A DNA stretch of 64,000 nucleotides from Ramlibacter pallidus. GTDB taxonomy: Bacteria; Pseudomonadota; Gammaproteobacteria; Burkholderiales; Burkholderiaceae_C. Below are positions 27,631-37,172 of the stretch, in pieces. The notes beneath the pieces are model-generated. The model was not told where the DNA came from, did not search any database, and saw only the letters and a list, made by a program, of their open reading frames with translations. The stretch is from NCBI RefSeq assembly GCF_015070875.1, contig NZ_JADDIV010000005.1, forward strand, positions 124,001 to 188,000, given 5' to 3'. Within the stretch, counting starts at the first letter, position 1. Each line of letters begins with the position of its first letter. Made by a program: the position numbers and the translations under genes.

Positions 27631-28038
27631 TCAGGCCTTCAGGCGCTCCATGAGCTTCTTGTGCAGCCACGTGTTCATGGCGGCGGTGTCGTTCTTGTCG
27701 CCGGTGTAGCCCATCTCGTCGGCGAGCTCCTTGCGTTCCTGCAGCGTGCTGTCCATGCCGACGAGCTTCATCAGGTCGACGATGGAGTTGCGCCAGTTCA
27801 GCTTCTGCGGGTTCTTGGCCGCCATGTCGTCCAGCTGCTTTTCCATGTCCACGCGCTGGATGGCCGGCGCCGGCGCCGCCGCAGGCTGCTGGGCTGCGGG
27901 GGCAGGGGCGGCTTGGCTGGGTGCGGGAGCCTGGACGGGCGTGGCGGGGGCGGGGCCGGGGGCGGCCTGTGCCGTCGCCACCGCGTCCGGGCTGGCGTGG
28001 CCGCGGATGCGGTCGAAGATCTTGCCGAGGATGCTCAT
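27631..28038 (-). CDS. DUF3597 domain protein with Ala/Pro-rich linker
   Basis: A 135-residue small cytoplasmic protein. The first 12 residues (MSILGKIFDRIR) and the C-terminal 75 residues (MEKQLDDMAAKNPQKLNW through MNTWLHKKLMERL) match the DUF3597/LysM-associated small domain found in many Proteobacteria. Between them is a 45-residue linker of Ala, Pro and Gln. No signal peptide. Function is unknown; some relatives carry a LysM domain, which is absent here. Confidence 0.8.
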   Translation of the reverse strand: MSILGKIFDRIRGHASPDAVATAQAAPGPAPATPVQAPAPSQAAPAPAAQQPAAAPAPAIQRVDMEKQLDDMAAKNPQKLNWRNSIVDLMKLVGMDSTLQERKELADEMGYTGDKNDTAAMNTWLHKKLMERLKA

Positions 28039-28163
28039 CGTCGTTCTCCTTGTACGGACGCGCATCTTGCGGCTGCCAGCCACCGTGGATGTGTCGGACG
28101 AAACCGATTTGCCCGCTCGAGAGCGGCCTCGCAGCCCATCCGCAGTCCGCCACAATGGGCGCC

Positions 28164-28697
28164 ATGAACGCAATGGCAAGATTCCTGCCGGTCGCCGTGC
28201 TGGCGCTCCAGCTGGCCACCACGCCCGCCTACGCGCAGCCCCATGGCGGGGTCGACTTGCCGGGATGGCGTACCTACTCGGCCAAGGCCATGGGGTTCGA
28301 AGCCCGCCTTCCCGCCGGCTGGCGCGTGCGTCAGGCATCCGGCACGGGGCCCGAGACCGTCTCGTTCGACGAGGCGGCCCCATCGGGCGGGGCCGGCCTG
28401 TCCGTGCAGTTCTGGGTGCAGCGCAATGCCAACCCGACCGGCCTGCCGATAGCGACGTGGTATGCCGAGCAGGTGCGCGCGATGAAATCGTCGCTGCCGG
28501 CCCCCGCGACCACCTCGCTGGGCGGGCGGACCGCGGTGCGAAGGGAAGCGACCGCTGGCGGCAGCACGCACTTCAGCTACTACGTGGCCCTGAACGCCAC
28601 GGACATCTTCCAGGTCACGCTGCGCAGGCCCGCGTCGCAGCAGGGGCTGGACAAGACCTCCGGGTCGATCCTTTCGACCCTCCGCTTCCTGGAGTGA
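28164..28697 (+). CDS. Secreted hypothetical protein
   Basis: A 177-residue protein with a clear signal peptide (MNAMARFLPVAVLALQLATT, cleavage after AYA, about residue 25). The mature part is a compact alpha/beta domain of about 150 residues (GFEARLPAGWRV; VSFDEAA; TWYAEQVRAMK; RTAVRRE), reminiscent of PsbP/LpqN-like domains, but I cannot assign a family. Two starts are possible, 28155 and 28164; the second gives the better signal peptide. A TGTCGGAC motif lies about 70 bases upstream. Confidence 0.7.
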   Translation: MNAMARFLPVAVLALQLATTPAYAQPHGGVDLPGWRTYSAKAMGFEARLPAGWRVRQASGTGPETVSFDEAAPSGGAGLSVQFWVQRNANPTGLPIATWYAEQVRAMKSSLPAPATTSLGGRTAVRREATAGGSTHFSYYVALNATDIFQVTLRRPASQQGLDKTSGSILSTLRFLE

Positions 28698-28732
28698 GCC
28701 GGCCCGCGCATCGGCCGGGAATGTCGCCGCGC

Positions 28733-28757
28733 AAAAAAAAGCCCCGCGATGCGGGGC
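28733..28757 (-). terminator. Terminator of rpmB-rpmG
   Basis: GCCCCGC / GCGGGGC with a 3-base loop (28741-28757) is followed on the minus strand by eight T residues (28740-28733). It lies 57 bases after the rpmG stop. It may also slow plus-strand transcription from the secreted-protein gene. Confidence 0.88.
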
Positions 28758-28814
28758 TTCCTGGATCCCCGCGAGCGCGGGGATGGGTGACGGGAGCGCC
28801 GGCGGCGCCAGCCG

Positions 28815-28985
28815 TCACTTCAGCTTTGTTTCCTTGTATTCGACGTGCTTGCGCGCCTTCGGGTCGAACTTCATGATCGACATCTTCTCGGGCATCGTCT
28901 TCTTGTTCTTGCTGGTCGTGTAGAAGTGGCCGGTGCCCGCAGTGGATTCCAGCTTGATCTTTTCGCGTCCGCCTTTGCTTGCCAT
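28815..28985 (-). CDS. rpmG: 50S ribosomal protein L33
   Basis: A 56-residue ribosomal protein: [20 protein letters not shown] at the N terminus, then FYTTSKNKK, and a C terminus of EYKETKLK. This is the form without the four zinc cysteines (C-minus type), usual in Proteobacteria. It follows rpmB after 12 bases and ends before a strong terminator. Confidence 0.97.
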   Translation of the reverse strand: MASKGGREKIKLESTAGTGHFYTTSKNKKTMPEKMSIMKFDPKARKHVEYKETKLK

Positions 28986-28997
28986 GGTCTTGCTCCT

Positions 28998-29231
28998 TTA
29001 AGCCTGGCCGCGGGCGCGCATGTCCGCCAGCACAGCGTCGATACCGTTCTTGTCGATCAGGCGCACGGCGGCGTTGGTAACGCGCAGGCGGACCCAGCGG
29101 TTCTCGCTCTCGACCCAGAAACGGCGGTATTGCAGGTTCGGCAGGAACCGGCGCTTGGTCTTGTTGTTGGCGTGGGAGACGTTGTTCCCCACCATCGGGC
29201 CCTTGCCCGTGACTTCGCAGACTTTGGACAT
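28998..29231 (-). CDS. rpmB: 50S ribosomal protein L28
   Basis: A 77-residue ribosomal protein beginning [20 protein letters not shown], with [10 protein letters not shown] and [16 protein letters not shown]. The ATG at 29231 matches family length; an in-frame upstream ATG at 29267 would add 12 non-conserved residues. It is the first gene of the rpmB-rpmG operon. Confidence 0.97.
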   Translation of the reverse strand: MSKVCEVTGKGPMVGNNVSHANNKTKRRFLPNLQYRRFWVESENRWVRLRVTNAAVRLIDKNGIDAVLADMRARGQA

Positions 29232-29388
29232 CTGGAATTTCTCTTTCGACTTCCGCCCGTCGCTCACCGCGAACGCTGGCGTTCGCTCCGAGGGACTGGG
29301 CTCACCTCGCCCTGACGGGGGCGGTAACCGGCCGGACGAGCCCAGCGAAGCCCGCGATTATAGCCCGAACCCTCCAGTGCCGCCGCGG

Positions 29389-29460
29389 AACCGGCTTTGC
29401 CGGGCCGCTGGGGGCGCCCCCTTGAGGGGGAGGCGGCCGCAGGCCGCTTCGGGGGTGGGC
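29389..29460. repeat. Comamonadaceae-type intergenic multi-hairpin repeat
   Basis: Between rpmB and trxB, four palindromes follow one another: CCGGCTTTGCCGG (29391-29403), CCCCCTTGAGGGGG (29417-29430), GCGGCC-GCA-GGCCGC (29433-29447) and a C/G-rich end with TTCGGGGGTGGG. This composite closely resembles an element scattered through Comamonadaceae genomes, often directly after genes (recalled; no search done). Abutting the trxB stop, it may serve as the trxB transcription end. Confidence 0.7.
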
Positions 29461-29461
29461 C

Positions 29462-30514
<1,053 letters not shown>

Positions 30515-30515
30515 T

Positions 30516-30530
30516 CAATCGGGGCGATTG
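30516..30530. promoter_or_regulatory. Inverted repeat CAATC-GGGGC-GATTG before the Crp/Fnr gene
   Basis: A second perfect 5-bp inverted repeat lies five bases after the first and 44 bases before the regulator ATG. It may be an operator for autoregulation or a small hairpin; the sequence alone cannot separate these. Confidence 0.35.
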
Positions 30531-30573
30531 TAAGAACCCATTGCCAGCCGCCATGCACGGAGGGATTTAGAAC

Positions 30574-31248
30574 ATGTCGATGCTGTCCAACCTGGAGTTG
30601 ATCCGCCGGGTGCCCCTGTTTGCCCTGCTGACCTCCAACCAGGCGGAGGCGGTCGCCGACGCGGTGGTCAAGCGGCGCTTCAAGCGCGGCGAGACCATCG
30701 TGGAGCAGGGCGAGAAGACCAACACGCTCTTCATCATCCTGACCGGCCGGGTCCGGGTCGTCACGTCCGACAAGCGCGGGCGCGAGGTGATCCTGGCCAC
30801 GCTGAACCCGGGCGACTACATCGGCGAGATGAGCCTGATCGACAACGAACCGCATTCCGCCACCTGCCGCGCGGAAGTGCAGACCGACATGCTGACGCTG
30901 GGCCGCGCCGAGTTCGCGCGCTGCCTGCCCGAGAACAGCTCCATGTCGTACGCGATCATGAAGGGACTGGTGCAGCGCCTGCGGCAGGCCGACCGCAAGA
31001 TCGAATCGCTGGCGCTCATGGACGTGTACGGCCGCGTGGCCCGCGCGCTGCTGGAGTTCGCGCAGCCCGATCGCGAGGGCCTCATGACGATCCGCGAGCG
31101 CATCTCGCGCCAGGACATCGCCAAGATGGTGGGGGCCTCGCGCGAGATGGTCAGCCGCGTGATGAAGGACCTCGAGGACCGGGGCTTCATCGAGACCCGC
31201 GACGACGGCTCCATGCTGGTCAAGGACCGCCTCACCACCCTGGGCTGA
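30574..31248 (+). CDS. Crp/Fnr-family transcriptional regulator
   Basis: A 224-residue regulator. The cyclic-nucleotide-binding fold covers residues about 15-130 (RGETIVEQGEKTNTLFII; NPGDYIGEMSLIDNEPHSA), and a winged HTH follows (RQDIAKMVGASREMVSRVMK, about 182-201). The cluster cysteines of FNR are absent, so it is not an oxygen sensor of that type. The PGDYIGEMSL pocket resembles CRP. Well conserved orthologues next to trxB are common in Burkholderiales; the ligand is not known to me. GGAGGG precedes the ATG. Confidence 0.92.
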   Translation: MSMLSNLELIRRVPLFALLTSNQAEAVADAVVKRRFKRGETIVEQGEKTNTLFIILTGRVRVVTSDKRGREVILATLNPGDYIGEMSLIDNEPHSATCRAEVQTDMLTLGRAEFARCLPENSSMSYAIMKGLVQRLRQADRKIESLALMDVYGRVARALLEFAQPDREGLMTIRERISRQDIAKMVGASREMVSRVMKDLEDRGFIETRDDGSMLVKDRLTTLG

Positions 31249-31336
31249 CGCGCGCAGGCGCCGGCCGCGGCGCATGACGTGCAAACAACACCCCGCTCGG
31301 AGCGGTTGAGGCGCTGCGCTAAGCTCGCGCTTGCGC

Positions 31337-33673
31337 ATGACGTACTCGCTCCACACCCTGACGGACACGGCGACGGCGGCCTCCGGCCCCCGTGCAGGCC
31401 TTGCCCGCTTCGCCCACGAGACCGCGCTGGTCCTCGGCGCCGCGGCGCTCGTGTTCTGGCTGCTCGCCATGGCGAGCCACTCCCCCTTCGACCCGGCGTT
31501 CTCCACCTCCGGTGACGGCGGCCCCGTGCGCAACTGGGGCGGCCGCCTGGGCGCCTGGCTGGCCGACGGCAGCTACTTCCTGCTCGGCTACTCCGCCTGG
31601 TGGTGCCTGGCCGCCGGCGTGCGCTCCTGGCTCGCTTCGCTGGCGCGCTGGATGCGCGCGGACCATCCGGCGCCGGAACTCCCGGGCCGGCGGTGGCTGC
31701 AGACGCGCCTGGCCTTCTGGCTGGGGCTGGCGCTGCTGCTCGTCGCCAGCTCCGCGCTGGAGTGGTCGCGCCTGTACCGCTTCGAACCGCGACTGCCGGA
31801 CCACGCCGGCGGCGCGCTGGGTTACCTCACCGGCCCGGCCGCCGTGCAGTGGCTCGGGTTCACGGGCTCCGGCCTGGTGGCCGTGGCGCTGCTGGTGCTG
31901 GGCGCCGCCGTGGTGTTCCGGTTCTCCTGGAGCCACGTGGCCGAACGCATCGGCGCGCGCATCGACGGCTTCATCGAATCGCGGCGCAAGAAGGGCGAGA
32001 TCGCCGAGGACCTCGCCGTCGGCCAGCGCGCCGCCCGCGAGCGCGAGGAGATCGTGCTGGAAGAGCGCATCGAGAGCGAGGAACACCATCCCACGCCGGT
32101 CCTGATCGAGCCGGTCGTCGTCGACGTGCCGCGCAGCGAGCGCGTCGCCAAGGAACGCCAGAAGCCGCTGTTCTCCGAGATGCCGGACAGCAAGCTGCCG
32201 CAGGTGGACCTGCTCGACGGCGCCGCCGGCCGCCAGGAGACCGTGTCGCCCGAGACGCTGGAGATGACCTCGCGGCTGATCGAGAAGAAGCTCAAGGACT
32301 TCGGCGTCGAGGTGCGGGTGGTGCTGGCCCAGCCCGGCCCGGTGATCACGCGCTACGAGATCGAACCGGCCACCGGCGTGAAGGGCTCGCAGATCGTCAA
32401 CCTGGCGAAGGACCTCGCGCGCTCGCTTTCGCTGGTGTCCATCCGCGTGGTCGAGACCATCCCGGGCAAGAACTACATGGCGCTGGAACTGCCCAACGCC
32501 AAGCGCCAGTCGATCAGGCTGTCGGAGATCCTCGGTTCGCAGGCGTACAACGAGGCCAAGTCCCAGCTGACCATGGGGCTGGGCAAGGACATCGTGGGCA
32601 ACCCCGTGGTGGCCGACCTCGCGAAGATGCCGCACGTGCTGGTGGCCGGCACGACCGGCTCGGGCAAGTCGGTCGGCATCAACGCGATGATCCTGAGCCT
32701 GCTGTACAAGGCCGAGGCGCGCGACGTGCGCCTGCTGATGATCGACCCGAAGATGCTGGAGATGTCGGTCTACGAGGGCATCCCGCACCTGCTGGCGCCC
32801 GTCGTCACCGACATGAAGCAGGCGGCCAACGGCCTGACGTGGTGCGTCGCCGAGATGGAGCGCCGCTACAAGCTGATGTCGAAGCTGGGCGTGCGCAACC
32901 TGGCCGGCTACAACCACAAGATCGACGAGGCGAAGGCGAAGGAACAGTTCATCTACAACCCCTTCAGCCTCACGCCGGAAAGCCCCGAGCCGCTGGAGCG
33001 GCTGCCGTACATCGTGGTGGTGATCGACGAGCTCGCCGACCTGATGATGGTGGTCGGCAAGAAGATCGAGGAACTGATCGCCCGCCTGGCGCAGAAGGCC
33101 CGCGCCGCCGGCATCCACCTGATCCTGGCGACGCAGCGTCCCAGCGTCGACGTCATCACCGGCCTGATCAAGGCCAACATCCCGACGCGCATCTCCTTCC
33201 AGGTCTCCAGCAAGATCGACAGCCGCACCATCCTGGACCAGATGGGCGCCGAGGCGCTGCTGGGGATGGGCGACATGCTGTACATGGCCAGCGGCACCGG
33301 CCTGCCGGTGCGCGTGCACGGCGCCTTCGTGAGCGACGAGGAAGTGCACCGCGTGGTCGCCTACCTGAAGGAGCAGGGCGGCGAGCCGAACTACATCGAC
33401 GGCGTGCTGGAAGGCGGCACGGTGGACGGCGAGGGGGGCGACCTGCTGGGCGGCGGCGCCGAAGGCGGCGGCGAGGGCGACCCGCTTTACGACCGTGCCG
33501 TGGAAGTGGTGCTCAAGAACCAGAAGGCGAGCATCTCGCTGGTGCAGCGGCACCTGGCCATCGGCTACAACAAGGCGGCCAACCTGCTGGAAGCCATGGA
33601 AAAGGCCGGACTGGTCAGCGCGATGAACGGTCGCGGCCAGCGTGAGATCCTGGTGCCCGGCCGTCCCGAATAG
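31337..33673 (+). CDS. ftsK: DNA translocase FtsK
   Basis: A 778-residue hexameric DNA pump at the division septum that moves chromosome ends and activates XerCD at dif. Four or more membrane helices occupy residues 25-200. A short linker (about 200-290) replaces the long Pro/Gln linker of E. coli FtsK, as in SpoIIIE-size homologues. Walker A is [14 protein letters not shown] (about 438-451), Walker B is around [14 protein letters not shown] (about 557), and the DNA-reading gamma winged helix is the last 65 residues. The ATG at 31337 is preferred over TTG at 31331. Confidence 0.96.
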   Translation: MTYSLHTLTDTATAASGPRAGLARFAHETALVLGAAALVFWLLAMASHSPFDPAFSTSGDGGPVRNWGGRLGAWLADGSYFLLGYSAWWCLAAGVRSWLASLARWMRADHPAPELPGRRWLQTRLAFWLGLALLLVASSALEWSRLYRFEPRLPDHAGGALGYLTGPAAVQWLGFTGSGLVAVALLVLGAAVVFRFSWSHVAERIGARIDGFIESRRKKGEIAEDLAVGQRAAREREEIVLEERIESEEHHPTPVLIEPVVVDVPRSERVAKERQKPLFSEMPDSKLPQVDLLDGAAGRQETVSPETLEMTSRLIEKKLKDFGVEVRVVLAQPGPVITRYEIEPATGVKGSQIVNLAKDLARSLSLVSIRVVETIPGKNYMALELPNAKRQSIRLSEILGSQAYNEAKSQLTMGLGKDIVGNPVVADLAKMPHVLVAGTTGSGKSVGINAMILSLLYKAEARDVRLLMIDPKMLEMSVYEGIPHLLAPVVTDMKQAANGLTWCVAEMERRYKLMSKLGVRNLAGYNHKIDEAKAKEQFIYNPFSLTPESPEPLERLPYIVVVIDELADLMMVVGKKIEELIARLAQKARAAGIHLILATQRPSVDVITGLIKANIPTRISFQVSSKIDSRTILDQMGAEALLGMGDMLYMASGTGLPVRVHGAFVSDEEVHRVVAYLKEQGGEPNYIDGVLEGGTVDGEGGDLLGGGAEGGGEGDPLYDRAVEVVLKNQKASISLVQRHLAIGYNKAANLLEAMEKAGLVSAMNGRGQREILVPGRPE

Positions 33674-33754
33674 GTTTCCATAACGTTCGGTAACGAACTT
33701 CCGCAAGGCCGGGCCACCCAACGGACAATGCCCTGTTGGGAGAACACCAAGCTC

Positions 33755-34390
33755 ATGAAGAAAACGCTCGCCTCGCTCGCCCTTTCCGTCCTCGCCATCG
33801 CCGCCCACGCCGGGCCGATGGAAAGCCTCGAGAACTTCATCCGCAACGCCAAGACGGGGCGCGCCGACTTCACCCAGGTCATCACCGCCCCGTCGCGCGA
33901 CGGCCAGGCCGCGCGGACCAAGTCGTCCTCCGGCACCTTCGAGTTCCAGCGCCCGAGCCGCTTCCGCTTCGAGTACCGCAAGCCCTTCGAGCAGACCATC
34001 GTCGCCGATGGCGACACCCTGTGGCTGCACGACAAGGACCTGAACCAGGTGAGCCAGCGCAAGCAGGCCAAGGTGCTGGGTTCCACGCCGGCGGCGCTGA
34101 TCGCCGCCTCGCCCGACCTCGCGACGCTCAAGCGCGACTTCGACCTGCAGCCGCTGCCCGATCGCGACGGCCTGCAATGGGTGCAGGCCACGCCGAAGCA
34201 GAAGGAAGGCCAGCTCACGAACATGAAGGTCGGTTTCCGCGGCGACCAGTTGGCGGCGCTGGACATCCTCGACAGCTTCGGCCAGCGTTCGGTGCTGACC
34301 TTCACCAACATGCAGGTGAATGCGGCCGTGGCCGCCGAGGCCTTCAAGTTCGTCCCGCCCAAGGGCGCGGACGTGGTGAACGCCCCCTAG
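33755..34390 (+). CDS. lolA: Outer-membrane lipoprotein carrier protein LolA
   Basis: A 211-residue periplasmic chaperone that takes lipoproteins from LolCDE to LolB. The signal peptide MKKTLASLALSVLAIAAHAG is followed by a half-beta-barrel with the family motifs ADFTQ, SGTFEFQRPSRFRFEY and DGDTLWLHDKDLNQV. The downstream ftsK-lolA-rarA order is conserved in Beta- and Gammaproteobacteria. The stop codon overlaps the stop of the antiparallel gene in a shared CTAG. A small GTTCG-GTAA-CGAAC palindrome (33685-33698) lies upstream. Confidence 0.96.
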   Translation: MKKTLASLALSVLAIAAHAGPMESLENFIRNAKTGRADFTQVITAPSRDGQAARTKSSSGTFEFQRPSRFRFEYRKPFEQTIVADGDTLWLHDKDLNQVSQRKQAKVLGSTPAALIAASPDLATLKRDFDLQPLPDRDGLQWVQATPKQKEGQLTNMKVGFRGDQLAALDILDSFGQRSVLTFTNMQVNAAVAAEAFKFVPPKGADVVNAP

Positions 34391-34758
34391 ATCTCCCGCG
34401 CGATCTGGTCCAGCTGCTTGCGCTCGATGAACTCCTCCATCCGCGACAGCAGCCGCCACCATTCGGTGCCGTCCGCACGGTAGATCCGGATCGCGCCGGC
34501 GCGCACGAGGATCTTGCGCAGCTCGTCGTCGGTGAAGCCGCCGAGGTGGTTGCGCAGCGTCTCGAACGAGCGGTCGGTGAAGCTCTTGTGGCCGAGGAAA
34601 TGGCGCGCCGTCTCCTCCGCCATGTATTCCACCTTGTGCTGCTCCTGCAGCACCCGCAGCTGGTTCTGGAACTGCTGGCGGTTGAGGAGATAGCTGATGC
34701 CGCCGCCGACGAGCGCGCCGAGCAGGGCGGAGAGGGTGGACCAGAGCGCCGCTTCCAT
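34387..34758 (-). CDS. Small membrane-anchored hypothetical protein
   Basis: A 123-residue protein with one N-terminal membrane helix (about residues 8-27, glycine-rich GALVGGGISYLL) and a charged helical cytoplasmic part (NRQQFQNQLRVLQEQ; ETARHFLGHKSFTDRSFETL) ending in an acidic/basic tail. I do not recognise a named family. It is inserted antiparallel between lolA and rarA, which are usually adjacent; its stop overlaps the lolA stop, and its start lies 23 bases from the rarA ATG. Confidence 0.65.
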   Translation of the reverse strand: MEAALWSTLSALLGALVGGGISYLLNRQQFQNQLRVLQEQHKVEYMAEETARHFLGHKSFTDRSFETLRNHLGGFTDDELRKILVRAGAIRIYRADGTEWWRLLSRMEEFIERKQLDQIAREI

Positions 34759-34781
34759 GGGGCGCAATATAAACTCGTTGG

Positions 34782-36068
34782 ATGAGCACGCCCAGCACCC
34801 ACGCGCCTCTCGCGGAGCGCCTCCGGCCCCGGACGCTGGGCGAGGTGATCGGGCAGCAGCACCTGCTGGGCGAAGGCATGTCGCTGCGCATCGCCTTCGA
34901 ATCCGGGCAGCCGCACAGCTGCATCCTCTGGGGCCCGCCGGGCACCGGCAAGACCACCATCGCGCGGCTGATGGCCGACGCCTTCGACGCCCAGTTCATC
35001 ACGATCAGCGCGGTGCTGGGCGGCGTGAAGGACATCCGCGAGGCGGTGGAGCAGGCGCAGGTCGCGCAGGGCCACGGCCGCCGCACCATCGTCTTCGTCG
35101 ACGAGGTGCATCGCTTCAACAAGAGCCAGCAGGACGCCTTCCTGCCGCACGTCGAGTCGGGCCTGTTCACCTTCATCGGCGCGACCACCGAGAACCCGTC
35201 GTTCGAGGTCAATTCGGCGCTGCTCTCCCGCGCCGCCGTCTACGTGCTGCAGCCGCTCACCGAAGACGACTTGAAGCAGATCGTCCAGCGAGCGCAGGCG
35301 ATCGACGCCGTGCCGCCCATCGAGGAGAAGGCGCTGCACCGCCTGATCGGCTATGCCGACGGTGACGCGCGCCGGCTGCTGAACACGCTGGAGACCCTCG
35401 CCGTCGCCGCGACCAAGGAGAAGCGCGAGGCGGTCACCGACGAATGGCTGCTGAAGGTGCTGGGCGAACGCATGCGCCGCTACGACAAGGGCGGCGAGCA
35501 GTTCTACGACACCATCAGCGCCCTGCACAAGTCGATGCGCGGCTCCGACCCCGATGCGACGCTGTACTGGTTCGTGCGCATGCTCGATGGCGGCGTCGAT
35601 CCGCGCTACGTGGCGCGGCGCATGATCCGCATGGCGGTCGAGGACGTCGGCCTGGCCGACCCCCGCGCGTTGCGGATCGCGTTGGACGCGGCCGACGTGT
35701 ACGAGCGCCTGGGCTCGCCGGAAGGCGAGCTGGCGCTGGCCGAAGCGCTGGTCTACCTGGCGGTGGCGCCCAAGTCGAACGCGGTCTACGTGGCCTACAA
35801 CGAGGCCAAGGCGCTCGTCCGCAAGGATGGCACCCGGCCGGTGCCCCTGCACCTGCGCAATGCGCCGACCCAGCTGATGAAGGACCTCGCTTACGGCAAG
35901 GGCTATCGCTATGCCCATGACGAGGAGGGCGGGTTCGCGGCCGGCGAGAACTACTTCCCCGAAGGCATGAAGGCGCCGCAGTTCTATCGCCCGGTCGAGC
36001 GGGGACTGGAGATCCGCATCGCCGAGAAGCTGCGCGAACTGCGGGCGCTGGGCCGACCACAAGGGTAA
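34782..36068 (+). CDS. rarA: Replication-associated recombination protein A (AAA+ ATPase)
   Basis: A 428-residue MgsA/WRNIP1-family ATPase acting at stalled replication forks. The clamp-loader-like AAA+ domain has Walker A GPPGTGKTT (about residues 50-58) and Walker B IVFVDEVHRFNKSQQDAF (about 104-121). C-terminal SSB-interacting/tetramerisation domains follow (GGEQFYDTISALHKSMRGSD; SNAVYVAYNEAK). The frame is complete and of typical length. A terminator stands 60 bases downstream. Confidence 0.96.
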   Translation: MSTPSTHAPLAERLRPRTLGEVIGQQHLLGEGMSLRIAFESGQPHSCILWGPPGTGKTTIARLMADAFDAQFITISAVLGGVKDIREAVEQAQVAQGHGRRTIVFVDEVHRFNKSQQDAFLPHVESGLFTFIGATTENPSFEVNSALLSRAAVYVLQPLTEDDLKQIVQRAQAIDAVPPIEEKALHRLIGYADGDARRLLNTLETLAVAATKEKREAVTDEWLLKVLGERMRRYDKGGEQFYDTISALHKSMRGSDPDATLYWFVRMLDGGVDPRYVARRMIRMAVEDVGLADPRALRIALDAADVYERLGSPEGELALAEALVYLAVAPKSNAVYVAYNEAKALVRKDGTRPVPLHLRNAPTQLMKDLAYGKGYRYAHDEEGGFAAGENYFPEGMKAPQFYRPVERGLEIRIAEKLRELRALGRPQG

Positions 36069-36127
36069 AACCCCTAGAAACGGCGGCCGGGGGCCCCTGA
36101 CGGCACCGCTACAATCCCGCCCGAACG

Positions 36128-36160
36128 AACCCGCCCACGGATCCGCTTGGCGGGTTTTTT
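36128..36160 (+). terminator. Rho-independent terminator between rarA and livH
   Basis: AACCCGCC (36128-36135) pairs with GGCGGGTT (36149-36156) around a 13-base loop and runs into a six-T tract (36155-36160). It separates rarA from the liv operon. Confidence 0.85.
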
Positions 36161-36232
36161 GCTACATGGCGAAATGCCCCACAAAGGCATCCCCCGCCAC
36201 GACGAGCGGCAAAAGAAACGGAGAAAGCCTCT

Positions 36233-37162
36233 ATGGAGATCCTGCTGCAGCAGATCATCAACGGTCTGGTCCTGGGCAGCATGTACGCGCTGGTGGCCCT
36301 GGGCTACACCATGGTGTACGGCATCATCAACCTGATCAACTTCGCGCACGGCGAGGTCCTGATGGTCGGGGCGCTCACGAGCTGGGCGATCATCACCACC
36401 GCGCAGGCCGCCATGCCGGGCATCCCGGGCTGGCTGCTGCTGCTGGTGGCGCTCGTCATCTCCTGCGTGGTCGCCGCGGCCCTGAACTTCACGATCGAGA
36501 AGGTGGCCTACCGGCCGCTGCGCAACAGCCCGAAGCTCGCGCCCCTCATCACCGCCATCGGCATGTCGATCCTGCTGCAGACGCTGGCGATGATCATCTT
36601 CAAGCCGAACTACAAACCCTACCCGACGCTGCTGCCGCCCGTGCCCATCCAGTTCGCGGGCGCGGTGATCACGACGACGCAGATCATGATCCTGGGCATG
36701 ACCGCCATCTCGCTGGCGGTCCTGATGTACCTGGTGAACTACACCCGCCTGGGTCGCGCCATGCGCGCCACCGCGGAGAATCCGCGGGTCGCGGCGCTGA
36801 TGGGCGTGAAGCCGGACATGGTGATCTCGGCCACCTTCATCATCGGCGCGGTGCTCGCCACGATCGCGGGCGTGATGTACGCCTCCAACTACGGCACCGT
36901 GCAGCACACCATGGGCTTCCTGCCCGGGTTGAAGGCCTTCACGGCGGCGGTGTTCGGCGGCATCGGCAACCTCGCCGGCGCGGTGGTGGGCGGCATCCTG
37001 CTGGGGCTGATCGAGTCGATCGGCTCGGGCTACCTCGGCGTGCTGACCGGCGGCGTGCTGGGCAGCCACTACTCGGACATCTTCGCGTTCATCGTGCTGA
37101 TCGTCGTGCTCACGCTGCGCCCCTCGGGCCTGCTGGGCGAACGCGTGGCCGATCGCGCCTGA
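36233..37162 (+). CDS. livH: Branched-chain amino acid ABC permease LivH
   Basis: A 309-residue inner-membrane permease, one of two subunits of a high-affinity branched-chain amino acid-type importer. About eight helices; the family motif GYTMVYGIINLINFAHGEV is at residues 24-42 and the EAA-like segment ALMGVKPDMVISATF near residue 188. GGAGA lies upstream of the ATG. It opens the four-gene operon livHMGF. No LivK binding protein is encoded beside it. Confidence 0.95.
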   Translation: MEILLQQIINGLVLGSMYALVALGYTMVYGIINLINFAHGEVLMVGALTSWAIITTAQAAMPGIPGWLLLLVALVISCVVAAALNFTIEKVAYRPLRNSPKLAPLITAIGMSILLQTLAMIIFKPNYKPYPTLLPPVPIQFAGAVITTTQIMILGMTAISLAVLMYLVNYTRLGRAMRATAENPRVAALMGVKPDMVISATFIIGAVLATIAGVMYASNYGTVQHTMGFLPGLKAFTAAVFGGIGNLAGAVVGGILLGLIESIGSGYLGVLTGGVLGSHYSDIFAFIVLIVVLTLRPSGLLGERVADRA

Positions 37163-37172
37163 GGAGCCGGCC

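Noticed and set aside
29268-29461. A CRISPR-like repeat array next to trxB
   Set aside because: The palindromes differ from one another and there are no regularly spaced identical repeats.
31319-35212. A 1297-codon open frame antisense to ftsK, lolA and rarA
   Set aside because: Three recognised genes occupy the other strand; the translated sequence has no family motif.
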